64,000 nt of DNA from Cordilura impudica (Eukaryota; Arthropoda; Insecta; Diptera; Scathophagidae), in NCBI GenBank assembly GCA_963682025.1, contig OY821522.1:29252959-29316958 (forward strand). The letters are read 5' to 3'. The position numbers and the translations under genes were made by a program. Shown in pieces: positions 13,963-24,434 of this stretch (positions within the stretch are counted from its first letter, which is position 1; the number at the start of each line of letters is the position of its first letter). The notes beneath the pieces were generated by a model that was given only the letters and a program-made list of their open reading frames with translations, was not told the origin of the DNA and made no database searches.

Positions 13963-14249
13963 CCAGTTTTTTCTTCTTTTAAATTGGAAAAGATAGTTTT
14001 TGCTGTAAACGCATTGCACATTGCGTCAAGTACTCTAACAAAAAGTTTCACACTGGTATAGCATTATTTCGCACAAGGTTGAGATAGTAAAAGTAATTTG
14101 AAAGTGTTTATAACTATGCAATGATTTTGTAAACATCATATTATTCTATACTGCAATAAGATAAATTTAAGTTTAAAATAAATCAAATCATAAATTTATG
14201 ACCCAATTTAATGGTATTTAATTAATTTTTATTTATCCCACTTTTGCAG

Positions 14250-14334
14250 AGATTAATAGAAACACTCAAATTCTACAACAATGTGCTCTAAAATTGGATA
14301 ACGTAACCATTACAAAACCACCGGTTAATTTGGG
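14250..14334 (+). CDS. Ank: Ankyrin, internal exon (linker between repeats and ZU5)
   Basis: A small exon between a CTTTTGCAG acceptor (ending 14249) and a GTAAGT donor (14335). After two bases of a split codon it reads NTQILQQCALKLDNV then TITKPPVNLG, matching the linker that joins the ankyrin-repeat region to the ZU5 domain in fly ankyrins. It leaves two bases (GG) that complete a glycine codon with the next exon. Ankyrins tie membrane proteins to the spectrin skeleton. Exons for the ankyrin repeats must lie further left, outside the window, because 1-13.96 kb is repeat. I favour the Ank (Ank1) paralogue because of the compact C-terminus; Ank2 is not excluded. Confidence 0.85.
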
Positions 14335-14391
14335 GTAAGTTATACAAGGTATAACCCTATATTAAAAAAAATATATAAAACTGTTTCCCAG

Positions 14392-14616
14392 TTTTTTGGT
14401 TTCGTTTATGGTAGATGCTCGGGGTGGCTCCATGCGTGGTTGCCGTCAAAGTGGTGTTCGAATTATAGTACCACCAAGATCATGTGCTCAACCCACGCGC
14501 ATAACTTGTCGTTATATAAAACCGCAGAGGGTGCATTATCTTCCTCCACTAATGGAAGGTGAAGCCTTAATAAGCAGAATACTGGAATTATCACCAGTTG
14601 ATGCCAAATTTTTAGG
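14392..14616 (+). CDS. Ank: Ankyrin, ZU5 exon
   Basis: The exon follows the acceptor TGTTTCCCAG and ends before a GTAATG donor at 14617. It starts in phase with the upstream exon ([17 protein letters not shown]) and continues [22 protein letters not shown] text to VDAKFLG, the first half of the N-terminal ZU5 domain that binds beta-spectrin in ankyrins. The FMVDARGG and PTRITCR blocks are family hallmarks. Introns on both sides are short (57 and 127 bp), normal for a fly gene, in contrast to the transposon-filled sequence upstream. Confidence 0.9.
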
Positions 14617-14743
14617 GTAATGACATCATTAAGTATAAATTCAAAAGTGATTTAGTAAACTTAGAAAGCATGTGATATATGTGTACACTTATTGCAATTT
14701 TAAATATTTTGAAACTTTTTTGAATAACTTTGCTATATTTTAG

Positions 14744-16565
14744 GCCGGTTATTTTAGAAGTTCCACATTTTGGTTCGCTGCGTGACAAAGAGCGTGAAAT
14801 TATTATTTTGCGCTCAGACAACGGTGAAAGTTGGCATGAACACATGCTCTACGGCAAAGAGGAACCTGTAATTGAAGGTTTACTTGCAACAGAATTAAAT
14901 TATTTGGAGGACTTGCCCACAAAACGCATCATACGTATAATAACGCGAAACTTTCCACATTTCTTCGCTGTCGTATCACGTATACGACAAGAGATTCATG
15001 CTATTGGATCTGATGGTGGTACTGTTTCATCGCAAGCCGTACCACAAGTTCAGGCAATATTTCCGCCAAATGCGCTGACAAAGAAGATTCGAGTCGGTCT
15101 TCAGGCACAGCCAGTTGACTTGAAAGGCTGCTGTAAGCTGCTTGGCCAAGGTGTGGCTGTTTCGCCAGTTATTACAATCGAACCCCGTCGCCGAAAATTT
15201 CACAAGGCCATCACCCTTAGCATACCTGCACCAAAAGCCTGTACGGAAGGTATGGTGAACTCTCCATATTCCCGCAATTCTGCGACATTGCGTCTTTTGT
15301 GTTCCATTACTGGGGGTCAAAACCGGGCTATTTGGGAGGATGTAACTGGTTCGACACCACTAGCATTCGTGAAAGATAGTGTTACTTTCACAACAACAGT
15401 ATCGGCTCGTTTCTGGCTTATGGACTGTCGCAATATTGCTGAGGCCAGCCGTATGGCCTCAGACCTATACACCTATATGACACTTGTGCCATTTAGAGCC
15501 AAATTTTTGGTATTTGCCAAGCGTATATCTCCCAATGAGGTAAAACTTTCAGTATTCTGTATGACCGATGACAAGGAAGAAAAAACTCTCGAACACCAAG
15601 ACAATTTCACTGAAGTGGCTAAAAGTCATGATATTGAGGTTTTAGAAGATCAAGACATCTTTTTAGAGTTTGGCGGCAATCTTGTACCTGTACTCAAGAC
15701 TGGAGAACAGCTCAGCATCAAGTTCCAAGCATTTCGCGAAAATCGGCTTTCATTTATGGTACATGTAAAAAATCCTAACGAGCCTTTAGCACGTCTAAGC
15801 TTTATGAATGAACCTAAAACCGGGACAGGCGAACTACCTAAACAACCTATTTGCACATTGACCTTAACACTAAATGATCATGTATATTCCTTGGGATCAG
15901 ATGAAAAAAATGATATTCAACCAAGCATTAATAGTATTAATGCCGATTATCATAACAAAACTAAGAATAAATACAGTGAAAACGATTTATTACAGCAGCA
16001 TGACGAATCAACAATTATTAATGATGAAGCAATCCACAAGGCTGATATGCATCTAAATGACATTTGCCAGTTGCTAGAAAATGACTGGATTCCCTTGGCA
16101 AAAGAGTTGGGTGTGCCCGAGACCGACATCGAGCTTATTAATGCTGAATATGGGAAAGATAAGACCCAAAGCCAACGGGCAATGATTATGTTACGTTTAT
16201 GGTTGCGACAGCAAGGTAACAAAGCCGCGGGAAATACACTACAACAAGCTCTCAACAAAGTCGCACGCACCGATATTGTCAACAAATGTATCGACAATAT
16301 CGAACTAGTGACGGATGATGTGGAACGAACAAAGGCCAAGAAGCAACTATTTCAAGATGACTTGGAGAGTTTTACAGAATTTATACATGAGACCAAACTG
16401 ACAGCTCCACCAAGCAACGAGGATGCAGTTGGAGTCATAAAACCGATAATAATTAAATCGAAAGTCACTAAGGCAGCGGCAACTACAAATCTATATCAAC
16501 AGACAAGTGAGCAACAATTATATGACCAAATTGGTAAGTTGAGACCACTTCAAAGTAGTCATTAA
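14744..16565 (+). CDS. Ank: Ankyrin, last visible exon: ZU5, UPA and death domain
   Basis: The exon opens after TATATTTTAG with PVILEVPHFGSLRDKEREI, completing the first ZU5. The second ZU5 follows (TKKIRVGLQAQPVD near 15080; EPRRRKFHKAITLS near 15180), then the UPA region (GSTPLAFV, TTTVSARFWLMDCRNI, FCMTDDKEEKTLE; about 15340-15600) and a death domain at about 16050-16300 (DICQLLENDWIPLAKELG, AMIMLRLWLRQQ). These form the supramodule that docks on spectrin. The frame is intact to TAA at 16563. GGTAAGTTGAG at 16533-16543 is a strong candidate splice donor, so the protein may instead continue into an exon outside this region, with 16534-16565 intronic. The acidic 15890-16050 stretch is linker. 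Nothing suggests loss of function. Confidence 0.92.
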
Positions 16566-16696
16566 AGAATATACAGAAACCAGCATCTCAAATTACTTAA
16601 CTTCAGAACCATTTATTGAATATCCCTGTGTAATGATGCCTCATTAACAGTACAGTAGGGTGCATTACACAAATGTTGTTTTTTCGGTCTCGTAAA

Positions 16697-16702
16697 AATA
16701 AA
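16697..16702 (+). promoter_or_regulatory. Candidate ankyrin polyadenylation signal
   Basis: AATAAA lies 132 bases after the ankyrin stop and is followed by T/G-rich sequence (TTTTTTGTGG). It is the first canonical signal downstream, plausible if the exon really ends at the 16565 stop. In AT-rich DNA such hexamers arise by chance. Confidence 0.4.
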
Positions 16703-16828
16703 CATTAACATTTTTTGTGGTGATGCCCTACTATTTATTCATTTATTTGTATATTGGTCTATGGAATTAATCCTTACAGACTATTTACAAAGAAAAATAT
16801 TTCGAAATTAATTTTAGTACAAAGCTAT

Positions 16829-17404
16829 TCATGAATTTAGAAAGCATATTATTTTACTTTTAATTAGATTAGTATTTAATAAGAAATCAATAAATCTATA
16901 AAATTCAATAAATTGAATACACATTCTCCTGAGAGGGTCTGCATTTGCATAATTAGCTCTATAGAAATGTACAGATAAAGGTGAGAAGAAACGTGTTGGT
17001 CGTTGAGGAATGTTGAATGACATAGTGTTAATCAGGAAACCAGAACAAACATCACCATTAATTATATTAAGAAGAAATGAAACATTTAGCTTTTTAAAGT
17101 TGGAAACTTAATAAGGGCAAGTCTGCTGGTATAGGATGGAAGATTACTTGGATTGAAGTTTAAACTCAGAAGAAAAAACAAAACGAATTGTTTTTGCACA
17201 TATTCCAGACTGTCTATGTATGAATTTGGTAGATTGGGTCCCAAATTATAGAAGCATATTCCAGGATAGATCTCATAAGTGACGTATATAAAGTTTTGAT
17301 GACAAAGCGATCATTGAACTCTATAGCCCAACGTTTTATGAAACCAAGTACACCTCTGGCTTTGTTGACAGTAATTGTTATATGATCAAATAAAACACCA
17401 AGAA
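16829..17404 (-). pseudogene. LINE ORF2 C-terminal region (jockey/CR1-type), decayed
   Basis: Read on the minus strand this gives ITVNKARGVLGFIKRW, LYTSLMRSILEYASIIWDP and, nearer the 3' end, MSFNIPQRPTRFFSPL and RANYANADPLRRMC. These are the thumb and C-terminal blocks of insect non-LTR reverse transcriptases. Stops and frameshifts interrupt it. It is collinear with the RT core at 18.55-18.97 kb and ORF1 at 19.48-20.22 kb on the same strand, so all three are read as one element lying downstream of and opposite to ankyrin. Confidence 0.8.
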
Positions 17405-17405
17405 G

Positions 17406-18543
17406 GTGTCCAAAAAAAAAAAAAAAAATTGTCCCCCAGCTTTTTTTAGAAGCTTATAGTGTGAAGTATTTTTGTGATTTTTTCAGATTTTTTTGCAAGA
17501 TGTTTAGAGGTCGCTAAATTTGTTTCTTTTTTTCTGTAAATCGGGTATTGTCTTTCCATTCCAATGCACTGTAATGAAATTGGACGCCTCAAACGATTTC
17601 TTAATAGACTCTGCGACAATCATTCGCTTTTTCTGACGTTCCCACCAAATTCAAATTCAAGAATTAATATCCGAAGCCAGCCTAGCCTTTTTTGCAGCCT
17701 GCAACATATCTGTTGCTTTTTACAAACAGATCCGGAAAATTGGCATTCGGTAATTGCACGTGGTAAATGATGTCGCAGAACACGGCGTGGCCTTAGCTCA
17801 TTCTTATAGTAATATAACAACTTCTGGAACAGACTTTCAGAATTTATTACAGGGCATGGAACTACATCGTAAAAGCTCTAGTAAATAATTACAAAGCAAA
17901 ATAAAATAATTTTTTAATATATTTTGGGTATGAGAAGTAAGCTGCTAGAGTTTTGGAGGGGTTTCAAAAAATTTCAACATCTCATTGTAACAGAACAAAA
18001 ACCCACCCATATTTAAAATTTGAAAAGAAAAAATAAAAACGAACATTAGAACAAATCCGATGCATAACTGGCAAACACCTTAGAATATTTTTAATTTCAC
18101 AAAATAGCTGCAAAGCATAAAAAGGGTATAACTTTGGAACGGTAAGAGCAAATTCAAAAATTTTTTTAGGGTGACTCAGAATTTATCCACCTTTTAAACT
18201 GCGTCATTAGTTTTTGATAGAAATTTTAAAAGTTGCAAAGCTTTACTTTCAAAATTTATACAAAATTTACGAAGAAATGTCATTGAGGGTACCCAAATGA
18301 GCAAAAAAATTACCGAAACTTACAATTTCTACACAGAAAAGTAAAGTTTGAACATTTTTCTTTTAAAATATTGACTTCGTAACAAAGAATCGTGGTTATG
18401 GGCCAAGTAATAAGTAAAACTCGGAAAACCCGATTTTTGGGTAAAATTCGACTTTACCGACCTCTAAAGCTCTTCCGAAAAATAAACTTTCAAAAAATGT
18501 TGGGGGACCCATGAATCTCGAAAAACAAAATTATTGAGACACC
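17406..18543. mobile_element. Non-autonomous DNA element with GGTGTC inverted ends
   Basis: The segment interrupts the LINE RT between its upstream core and thumb. The left end reads GGTGTCC, then a run of A, then TTGTCCCCCAGCTTTTTTTA. The reverse complement of the right end reads GGTGTCTC, then GGGTCCCCCAACATTTTTTG. These are imperfect inverted ends extending about 65 bp. No credible coding frame is seen inside. I could not settle a target duplication, so class is left open. Confidence 0.55.
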
Positions 18544-18545
18544 CT

Positions 18546-18965
18546 AATTAAGATGTTTGAAAAACGAATAACATTCGAAAGATAGTTTATAACCAAAGAA
18601 AAAAGAAGCAGTCCAAGATGGCTGCCTGGAGTTACTCCCGAAATTACTTCTATCGGCTTTGAAGTAATATTTTTAAAACATATGTTTTGTGTTCTATTGA
18701 TTAAATAAGAATATATCCATTGCGCTAAGATTTGTAAATCCCATCATATGTACTTTCTGAAGAAGAAGTTTATGATTGACTTTATCAAAAGCTTTGCTGA
18801 AGTCAGTATAAATTGCATCTGCAATTGCATTCAAGAAGAGCACGATTGACAATTGTAGTAAATTTTAATAGATTTGTGCGGTTGAACATCGTTTTTGGAA
18901 ACCACGTTGGAAGGGATAAATTAATGTATTTACTTGATGGCATTGATAACACAAGGGAACAAATT
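18546..18965 (-). pseudogene. LINE ORF2 reverse transcriptase core, decayed
   Basis: On the minus strand this reads AIYTDFSKAFDKVNHKLLL then QKVHMMGFTNLSAMD, YLINRTQNICFKN and SGVTPGSHLGLLLFSLV. These are RT palm blocks including the first catalytic aspartate region (YTDFSKAFD); QRGFQKRCSTAQ lies just upstream. The frame stops just before the expected YADD block, where the GGTGTC element is inserted. Upstream stops and shifts show it is dead. Confidence 0.85.
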
Positions 18966-19478
18966 TGAACTTTTTTGGTGTTGCCGGGAACTTTATTGCA
19001 ATTTTTTACTAATTTAAGGTCGCTGATTTCAAATTTGCACTTGGTTTTTTCTATCAGTTCGACTTTTCGCTATATACCGTTATGACCAAAATTAAGGCAC
19101 TTCCACTACATATATAGAAATAACTTGAAAACGGTTCATCATATTCAGTTTAAAAAAAATCCAAAACTCGTCAACAATATTATCTTTAAGCCGAGCTTAC
19201 ATTGGTTTTAAATTTTCCCCGCAGTTTCAGAGATATCGTAGAAGTTTTGAAAAGAAAAAGAACAATTTTCAAAAAAAAATTTTTTGTTCTTTAAAAATTC
19301 ATAAAAAATAAAAATGTGACATACATCACAGATTTGGCCGAAAAGCATTTAGTTAAACATATTTTGAATGAAATGAGCTTTATTTCATTGTAATCGGTGC
19401 ACAACTTTTTATTTTGTTCCCAATTTACTGATAAAACTCAATTGACAAAAATATAAAAATATAAAAAAAAATTTTTAA
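18966..19478. other. Unassigned AT-rich block replacing the LINE endonuclease
   Basis: Between ORF1 and the RT core, where an endonuclease domain of about 700 bp is expected, there is unrelated AT-rich DNA with no open frame. It may be an insertion that came with a deletion. I recognise nothing in it. Confidence 0.4.
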
Positions 19479-20217
19479 ATAATAATACGGTCAAAAATAT
19501 TATAAGAAACGGAAATTTCAAAAGATGTGATATATCTCGGTTGAGATAGGACGAACTTATATGTCGAAATTTCTGCGTTTGGGCCCAATTTAGATTTAAC
19601 AAAGGCATCAACATCTTCAGCAGTAGTAGCTAAACGTGAGATAAAAACAGTTTTTTTTTTGGAGAAAAAGCTCTCGGCGAAACGGTTTGATCAGCACTTA
19701 TAACATGACAAGTATTTATAGAATGCACAGGTTGTCTTAATGGCACTTCAGCAAAGCTCAACGGCAAATCAACATTACAATTAATTATTGAGGCATCGGA
19801 TGTTAGTGTTGATGAACTCGGAGTAACAGCAGGAAGATTATCAGATTTTTCTTTATTTGTATTTCGACGACAATTTACGACGTTTTGGGGAAGATTGAGG
19901 TGGAGGTTTTAAATTATCTAATGATTTAATATCATCAAATATGTTGCCATAACTAGAGATAGACACCAATAATTTAGTTATCTTTTCCTGGATATCATTG
20001 AATTCCTTTTGTGTATCATTGAAAAAACTGTAGAAATTCACTCCGATTTTGCATTTATTGCAACACCAATGTAACCCTTTATTATTATTATTTAAAGCAT
20101 CAGCAACAGGTCCAGAAAGACCACTTCATTTAGTATGACATAGCTCATGGCACAGCCAACAAGTGATAATTTTTTCCCCCTCACCTTTAATGGTACAATT
20201 ATCCATCAAACGAGCCA
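19479..20217 (-). pseudogene. LINE ORF1: PHD-like zinc finger, linker and RNA-binding-like domain
   Basis: From an ATG at 20217 (minus) the frame reads MARLMDNCTIKGEGEKIITC, then WLCHELCH, an in-frame TGA, and GLHWCCNKC, a cysteine/histidine array like the PHD-type finger in many insect LINE ORF1 proteins. A middle region follows (VNFYSFFNDTQKEFNDIQEK, SSPKRRKLSSKYK). After a frameshift comes TVFISRLATTAEDVDAFVK, typical of the RRM-like fold of these proteins. ORF1 proteins bind the element's RNA. This copy is inactive because of the stop and shifts. Confidence 0.7.
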
Positions 20218-20640
20218 TAATTATTTTTAGCAACACTTATTGTATTTGACAAAAATATGTGATCAGATGTAAAGCTTAAAGTTGTTTTTATTGTGCCAAT
20301 TTGACTATTTCTTTTATGCTTTGTTCTATTGCAATTAAGGAGTATGTACTTGTTGTTATTTTGATTTTTATTATGTTGTTATTGGTATTGTGAGAGAATT
20401 TTTTTGTTTTCTTTTTATGCTTTGCGTTTTTAATTTTTATATTATTATTATTTTTTTATTTATGCTTTGTTCTATTGTAAATAAGGAGTATGTACCTGTT
20501 ATTTTGATTGTTATTATGTTATTGTTGTGATGTAAGAGAAGTTGTCGTTTTCTTTTTATGCTTTGCTCACTTAGTGTAATGTTTTGTATTTTTAATTTTT
20601 GTTATTTGTGAAAATTAAAAAAATTAAGATTTATTTTTGA
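20218..20640 (-). repeat. LINE 5' region with two tandem copies of about 146 bp
   Basis: Immediately upstream of the ORF1 start, the text beginning TATGCTTTGTTCTATTG at 20315 repeats at 20461, followed in both by AAGGAGTATGTAC and a TTTTGATTNTTATTATG run. Tandem repeats in a LINE 5' UTR often carry the internal promoter; that role here is inference from position. Confidence 0.6.
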
Positions 20641-21276
20641 AAAATTAAATGATTAGATATAACTTTCTTCAACTAATTATTTTTCAATATTGTAGCTGTA
20701 AGTTTTAGCTTTCATTTAGTAAATATGATAAATCACAATAGCAGTTATATCCAAAGATTATAACGAAAAAGTACAGAGCAAAAAATTATATGACCGGGCT
20801 TGGCGAAAGTTAAAAGAATCTTTTGTCAAAATTTTTTACATAACTTCCAATCGTTTAAAGTATATATGGATGCACATCTAACGTAAGGTTGGAAATATCT
20901 AAGCGTGTCCGCGTATTAGAGATATTTAATAAAATATTTTAATTTTCATGGGTTTTGTGGGAAATTATTCATATTTTTAGAACCAGTTAACACATTTAAA
21001 TCTCTATTCGATATTCGTGTTTGTACGGATTTCCAAATTTGAGTATATAGCAATTTTAAAAAAATGATGACAAAAGAATTGTCATGTTATGCGCTTTTTT
21101 GTATTTTGGGAAACACAAATTTCTTAAGACCAAGTGAAATGTTTTATAAATATACGTAGTGGCAACGTTCTTTTATTTGTTTATATTTAGAAAACAGGCA
21201 GCCGCCAGTGGTAGGAATAAATAAATTTCTACAAATAACACAAAAAATGGCACCAAACACAGCAAATGAACGCTAA
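20641..21276. other. AT-rich intergenic DNA, nothing recognised
   Basis: No open frame of interest, no clear terminal repeats and no recognisable RNA gene. Confidence 0.5.
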
Positions 21277-21432
21277 AAGACAGTGCTGCCAGTCCTAAAA
21301 AACCAGTGTTGCCACCTAGTGTTAAATATTGAAAGCTATATAACTCGTGCATTTGAATTGAAAAGTTGAATTTGGGTTTGTGAACATGACAAAAGAGTGT
21401 TGCCAGCCCTAAAAAACCAGTACTGCCACCAT
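21277..21432 (+). repeat. Partial tandem duplication, period about 114 bp
   Basis: The text GCCAGTCCTAAAAAACCAGT (near 21288) recurs as GCCAGCCCTAAAAAACCAGT (near 21402), each followed by NTGCCACC. Only about 36 bp at each end are similar; the middle differs. Confidence 0.5.
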
Positions 21433-21514
21433 ATCAGGATTCAACACAATGATTTGTACAGAAAAATTTAGTTAGGAACCCCATAAATATACTACTTAAT
21501 GTCACTCTTTCCTA

Positions 21515-21808
21515 GTGCGAATTTTCTATAATTTAATTTTCTTAAAACAGATTGTAGATTATCCAACACTTTATCTAGATAACATGGATTTTAATCCACA
21601 TCTTACGCGCGATTCACTGAGATCATCGTCAAAGTTAAAGATATTAGTGGGTGAGAGTAATTACAAAAAGAGATATACTCTTGAAATGCTACACATTATT
21701 GATGTACCGACAGAGAAGTGGTTAAATTATAAAACCGATACTGACAAATTCGCTCAAATTTACAGACATACAACTGACAAATATATATTAAAATCAAACA
21801 CAAAGTGA
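21515..21808 (+). pseudogene. Possible C-terminal tail of a Penelope-like (GIY-YIG) retroelement
   Basis: The 97-codon open frame contains HLTRDSLRSSSKLKIL, NYKKRYTLEMLHI and LNYKTDTDKFAQIYRH. The pattern H..KIL..E.NY.KR..EMLHI....NYKTD....IY resembles the tail after the GIY-YIG endonuclease of Penelope-like elements, from memory of the family. No GIY or YIG motif is visible upstream, and no RT, so this would be a stub. The call is tentative. Confidence 0.35.
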
Positions 21809-22139
21809 CAATAAATCAAACAACAAACAGAAATAATCGCGGAATATTTGTTTTTTTTTAATGTACGTAATAAAACTTTTTGTGATAAATGAATTATCCG
21901 TTTTTTTATATGTATATTTTGTATTTATTATGTTATTTGTTTTTATACATATTTCATTAAATAGATCCTCTGAACATGACAGAAGAACTCAATCGAAATA
22001 TTGGGTTTTAAATAAACAAAAATTAATAATAAAATTTAAAACAATTCTATTTTATTATATTTTATTAAAATTTATGACCTCAAGCCGAACTAAAATTAAA
22101 ATTATTCAACAACAAAAAAGGTCAACTATACATATGTAA

Positions 22140-22320
22140 AATAAAAAATTGAAAATCGAAAATTAAAAAATTAAAAAACTAAAAACTATAAATTGAAAAT
22201 CGAAATTTAAAAATTAAAAAAATCGAAAATTAAAAAACTAAAAATTAGAATTAAAAAAATTAATACTAAAAACTACAAAATTAAAAATTATGCATTAAAA
22301 ATTCTGTTTTTAATTTTCAT
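22140..22320. repeat. A-rich degenerate repeat (AATTAAAAA/CTAAAAA)
   Basis: The run is made of short AAATTAAAAAACTAAAAATT-like words. It is close to the reverse complement of the T-rich satellite near 60-61 kb. Confidence 0.7.
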
Positions 22321-22329
22321 AAGAAACAA

Positions 22330-22765
22330 GTAAGAGTGCTAAATTCGGCTTGCCGAATTTTGATACTCTCCAACTCGGTTGTAGTATTGATAATAAATGT
22401 AAACAAAATATTTGAAAAAGTAAACAATTTGTTAAATTTAATACCAAATTATTTTAGCAAATACACTAATTTTTTTTAAATTTTTAGGGGTATCTCCATA
22501 TTTTATACCATATATTGACACAGTGATGCCCAATTTAACCCATTTCAAATACCAACCTGCTCGTTGTAACGATAAACAATATTATTTTAACTTTACCCAG
22601 GTAAATGGTTTATTTTGTTGACTGACCGTAATATCAAAAGACAGACAGACAGACTTATGTACGCACATTATATGGACTCGAGTTTTAATAGGGATTAAGA
22701 ATACAAATACTTTATGTAGTCGCAATTCATTGTTCAACGCATTACAACAGAATACGAAGAGTCAT
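22330..22765 (+). repeat. Family B dispersed repeat copy with TTCGGC palindrome start
   Basis: It begins AAATTCGGCTTGCCGAATTT, a hairpin also seen near 40.76 kb. It then runs through CAGTGATGCCCAATTTAACC, AATACCAACCTGCT and a GACAGACAGACAG run to an ACGCATTACAACAGAAT end. The same order occurs at 63.34-63.61 kb. No coding frame is seen; class unknown. Confidence 0.6.
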
Positions 22766-22869
22766 AATAAGGAATCATATTTTCCAATGTTTTGAGAGCA
22801 AAAAATATGCGGTATTTCAAAATAAAAGTTTCTAAAAATCTTGGCAATTTTTGAGAAAAGGTAATTTTG

Positions 22870-23144
22870 TAAGGAAATGTACTTAAATAGAGTGTTTTCC
22901 TTTAAAAATGTACTTTTTTAAAAAAGAGTACTTTAAAAAATACTTTTTAAAAAAAAATTTAAGAAAATGTTCTTTTTAAAAAGGGTAGATTTTTAAGATA
23001 TACTTGTTTAAGAAAAGATGTTTTTTTAAATTTCATTTTTGAAGAAAAAATTTTTTTTTATAAGCATAGGTACTTTTTAAAACTAGGTACTTTTTTTTAA
23101 CAAATGATACTTTTTAAGGAAAAGTGTTTAAAAACAGGTACTTT
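22870..23144. repeat. Degenerate TACTTTTTAAAA simple repeat (left flank of gypsy element)
   Basis: Irregular units such as GTACTTTTTTAAAAAAG fill this stretch. Matching text resumes at 33601-33690, straight after the gypsy 3' LTR, so the LTR element was inserted into this repeat. Confidence 0.7.
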
Positions 23145-23610
23145 TGTAGTGTTACCATGTTGTCATACCATATGCATAGCGAACACTCACCAACTTCGAC
23201 TATGTAGCATGACAAATTGGCAAACATATTGAAGTTGTCACGTTACAAATGTCGAAGTGGGTCAGAAGAATATTAACCGCTTTCATTATTATATGACACA
23301 TGTAACTTAAAATGATAATAAAATATTGAGTAATTTAGGAAATCACTCAATACTAGATAACTTAATTAATTCTCATAAGTAGCATATAAGCCAGAATAAA
23401 TGTGAAATAAAAACAGATTATTATTAACAACTGAAGTTAGCACTTGTTGTCTTTATTTGAAGTAATAGTCTCAAAATCTTTTGGCAGTTCTTTTGAACGC
23501 CTATTAATAAGCTGAAACCTTTTTAGCTGTACATATATAATTAAGGGCTATAGGGGAAAACTAACTTTTTCGAATTACAAATAAGGATATATAGAACAAT
23601 ATCCTTCACA
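23145..23610 (+). repeat. Gypsy element 5' LTR (466 bp)
   Basis: Starts TGTAGTGTTACCATG and ends ATATCCTTCACA (TG...CA). It pairs in direct orientation with 33128-33600; by eye about 30 differences, near 93% identity, so the insertion is not recent. ATAAAAACAG near 23410 may belong to the transcription start or polyadenylation region. Confidence 0.92.
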
Positions 23611-23628
23611 TGGCGCTCCTGCAATAAC
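23611..23628 (+). promoter_or_regulatory. Gypsy primer-binding site
   Basis: TGGCGCTCCTGCAATAAC starts at the first base after the LTR. TGG is the complement of a tRNA CCA end, as expected for the minus-strand primer. The priming tRNA was not identified. Confidence 0.6.
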
Positions 23629-23978
23629 GGACCAAAACCGTCATAAAGGACCAACATTTTAAAAATACACAATTCCTGAAATCAAGAAAATTCATTTTTT
23701 TTGTTGTCTGAAGTCTAATGGAGGAGATAAACAAAATTTTTCAACGATGGAAAAATGCTTAGAGGAATACCATTCAGGCCAAATCGACGCGTCAGCACCT
23801 ATATACAAACCGATATAACAACAGCAGAACGAAAGATTTTGAAAATTTAATTTATATAGAAAAAAAAACATACATATAGCCTAGAAATAATAAATATACA
23901 AAAATATTTTATAACAACATAGAAATATTATCTCCATAAATGGTAGGACCCATTTGGGTTTACAGGATTGATAAAGAA

Positions 23979-24119
23979 ATGGGTAAACCCCAAAGCAAAG
24001 TTGAGATTCAAGAAAATGTTGTTAATGGAAATGCAGAGAATACAAAATTTATAATACCAGAATATGCAATAACTTTAACCATAGTAGCATTAGTATCATA
24101 TATAGCTTGTAACAATTAA
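23979..24119 (+). CDS. Small upstream ORF of gypsy element: myristoyl-type start plus membrane segment
   Basis: Forty-six codons. The start MGKPQSK has glycine at 2 and serine at 6, the pattern for N-terminal myristoylation. A hydrophobic segment follows (ITLTIVALVSYIACNN, about residues 31-46), suggesting a membrane anchor. It sits between the primer-binding site and gag (gag ATG at 24380). I recall similar short MG-start, membrane-type leader ORFs upstream of gag in some insect gypsy-like elements, but no function I can cite. An in-frame ATG 13 codons upstream (23940) would remove the N-terminal glycine. A stop right after the hydrophobic run may be a truncation, since related text (basic KNYVQKHKDR) follows it. 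Confidence 0.5.
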   Translation: MGKPQSKVEIQENVVNGNAENTKFIIPEYAITLTIVALVSYIACNN

Positions 24120-24379
24120 CAATTATTTTAAAAATTATGTACAAAAACACAAGGATAGAATCAGCACACATAATGCTATTACAGATGTTTAGATATAAAA
24201 ATAAAAAAATAAAAATAAGAATTAAAGCCCTATAAATGGAAGGGTGTATCACAGAATTGAAAGATATATTGGGAAACCTAAAAAACCCCAGGGAGAACAT
24301 ACACAGAAAAAACTATACAAAATAAATTGGAACACATTCAGGAAAATAAGAAAATAAAAAACCCAAAGGAAAAAAACAC

Positions 24380-24434
24380 AATGACAGCATTCAATATTGA
24401 TACAGCTTCAAAAGCGTTACCATTATTCACTGGT
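24380..24434 (+). pseudogene. Gypsy gag, 5' piece
   Basis: From an ATG at 24380 the frame reads MTAFNIDTASKALPLFTG, a good gag start, then is cut by the solo LTR. The protein resumes at 25856 (NYIELESFIITAELINKTL). The four bases TGGT are repeated on both sides of the insert. Confidence 0.7.

Noticed and set aside
15027..16339. Minus-strand frames opposite the ankyrin exon
   Set aside because: Shadows of the ankyrin coding frame, no known motifs.
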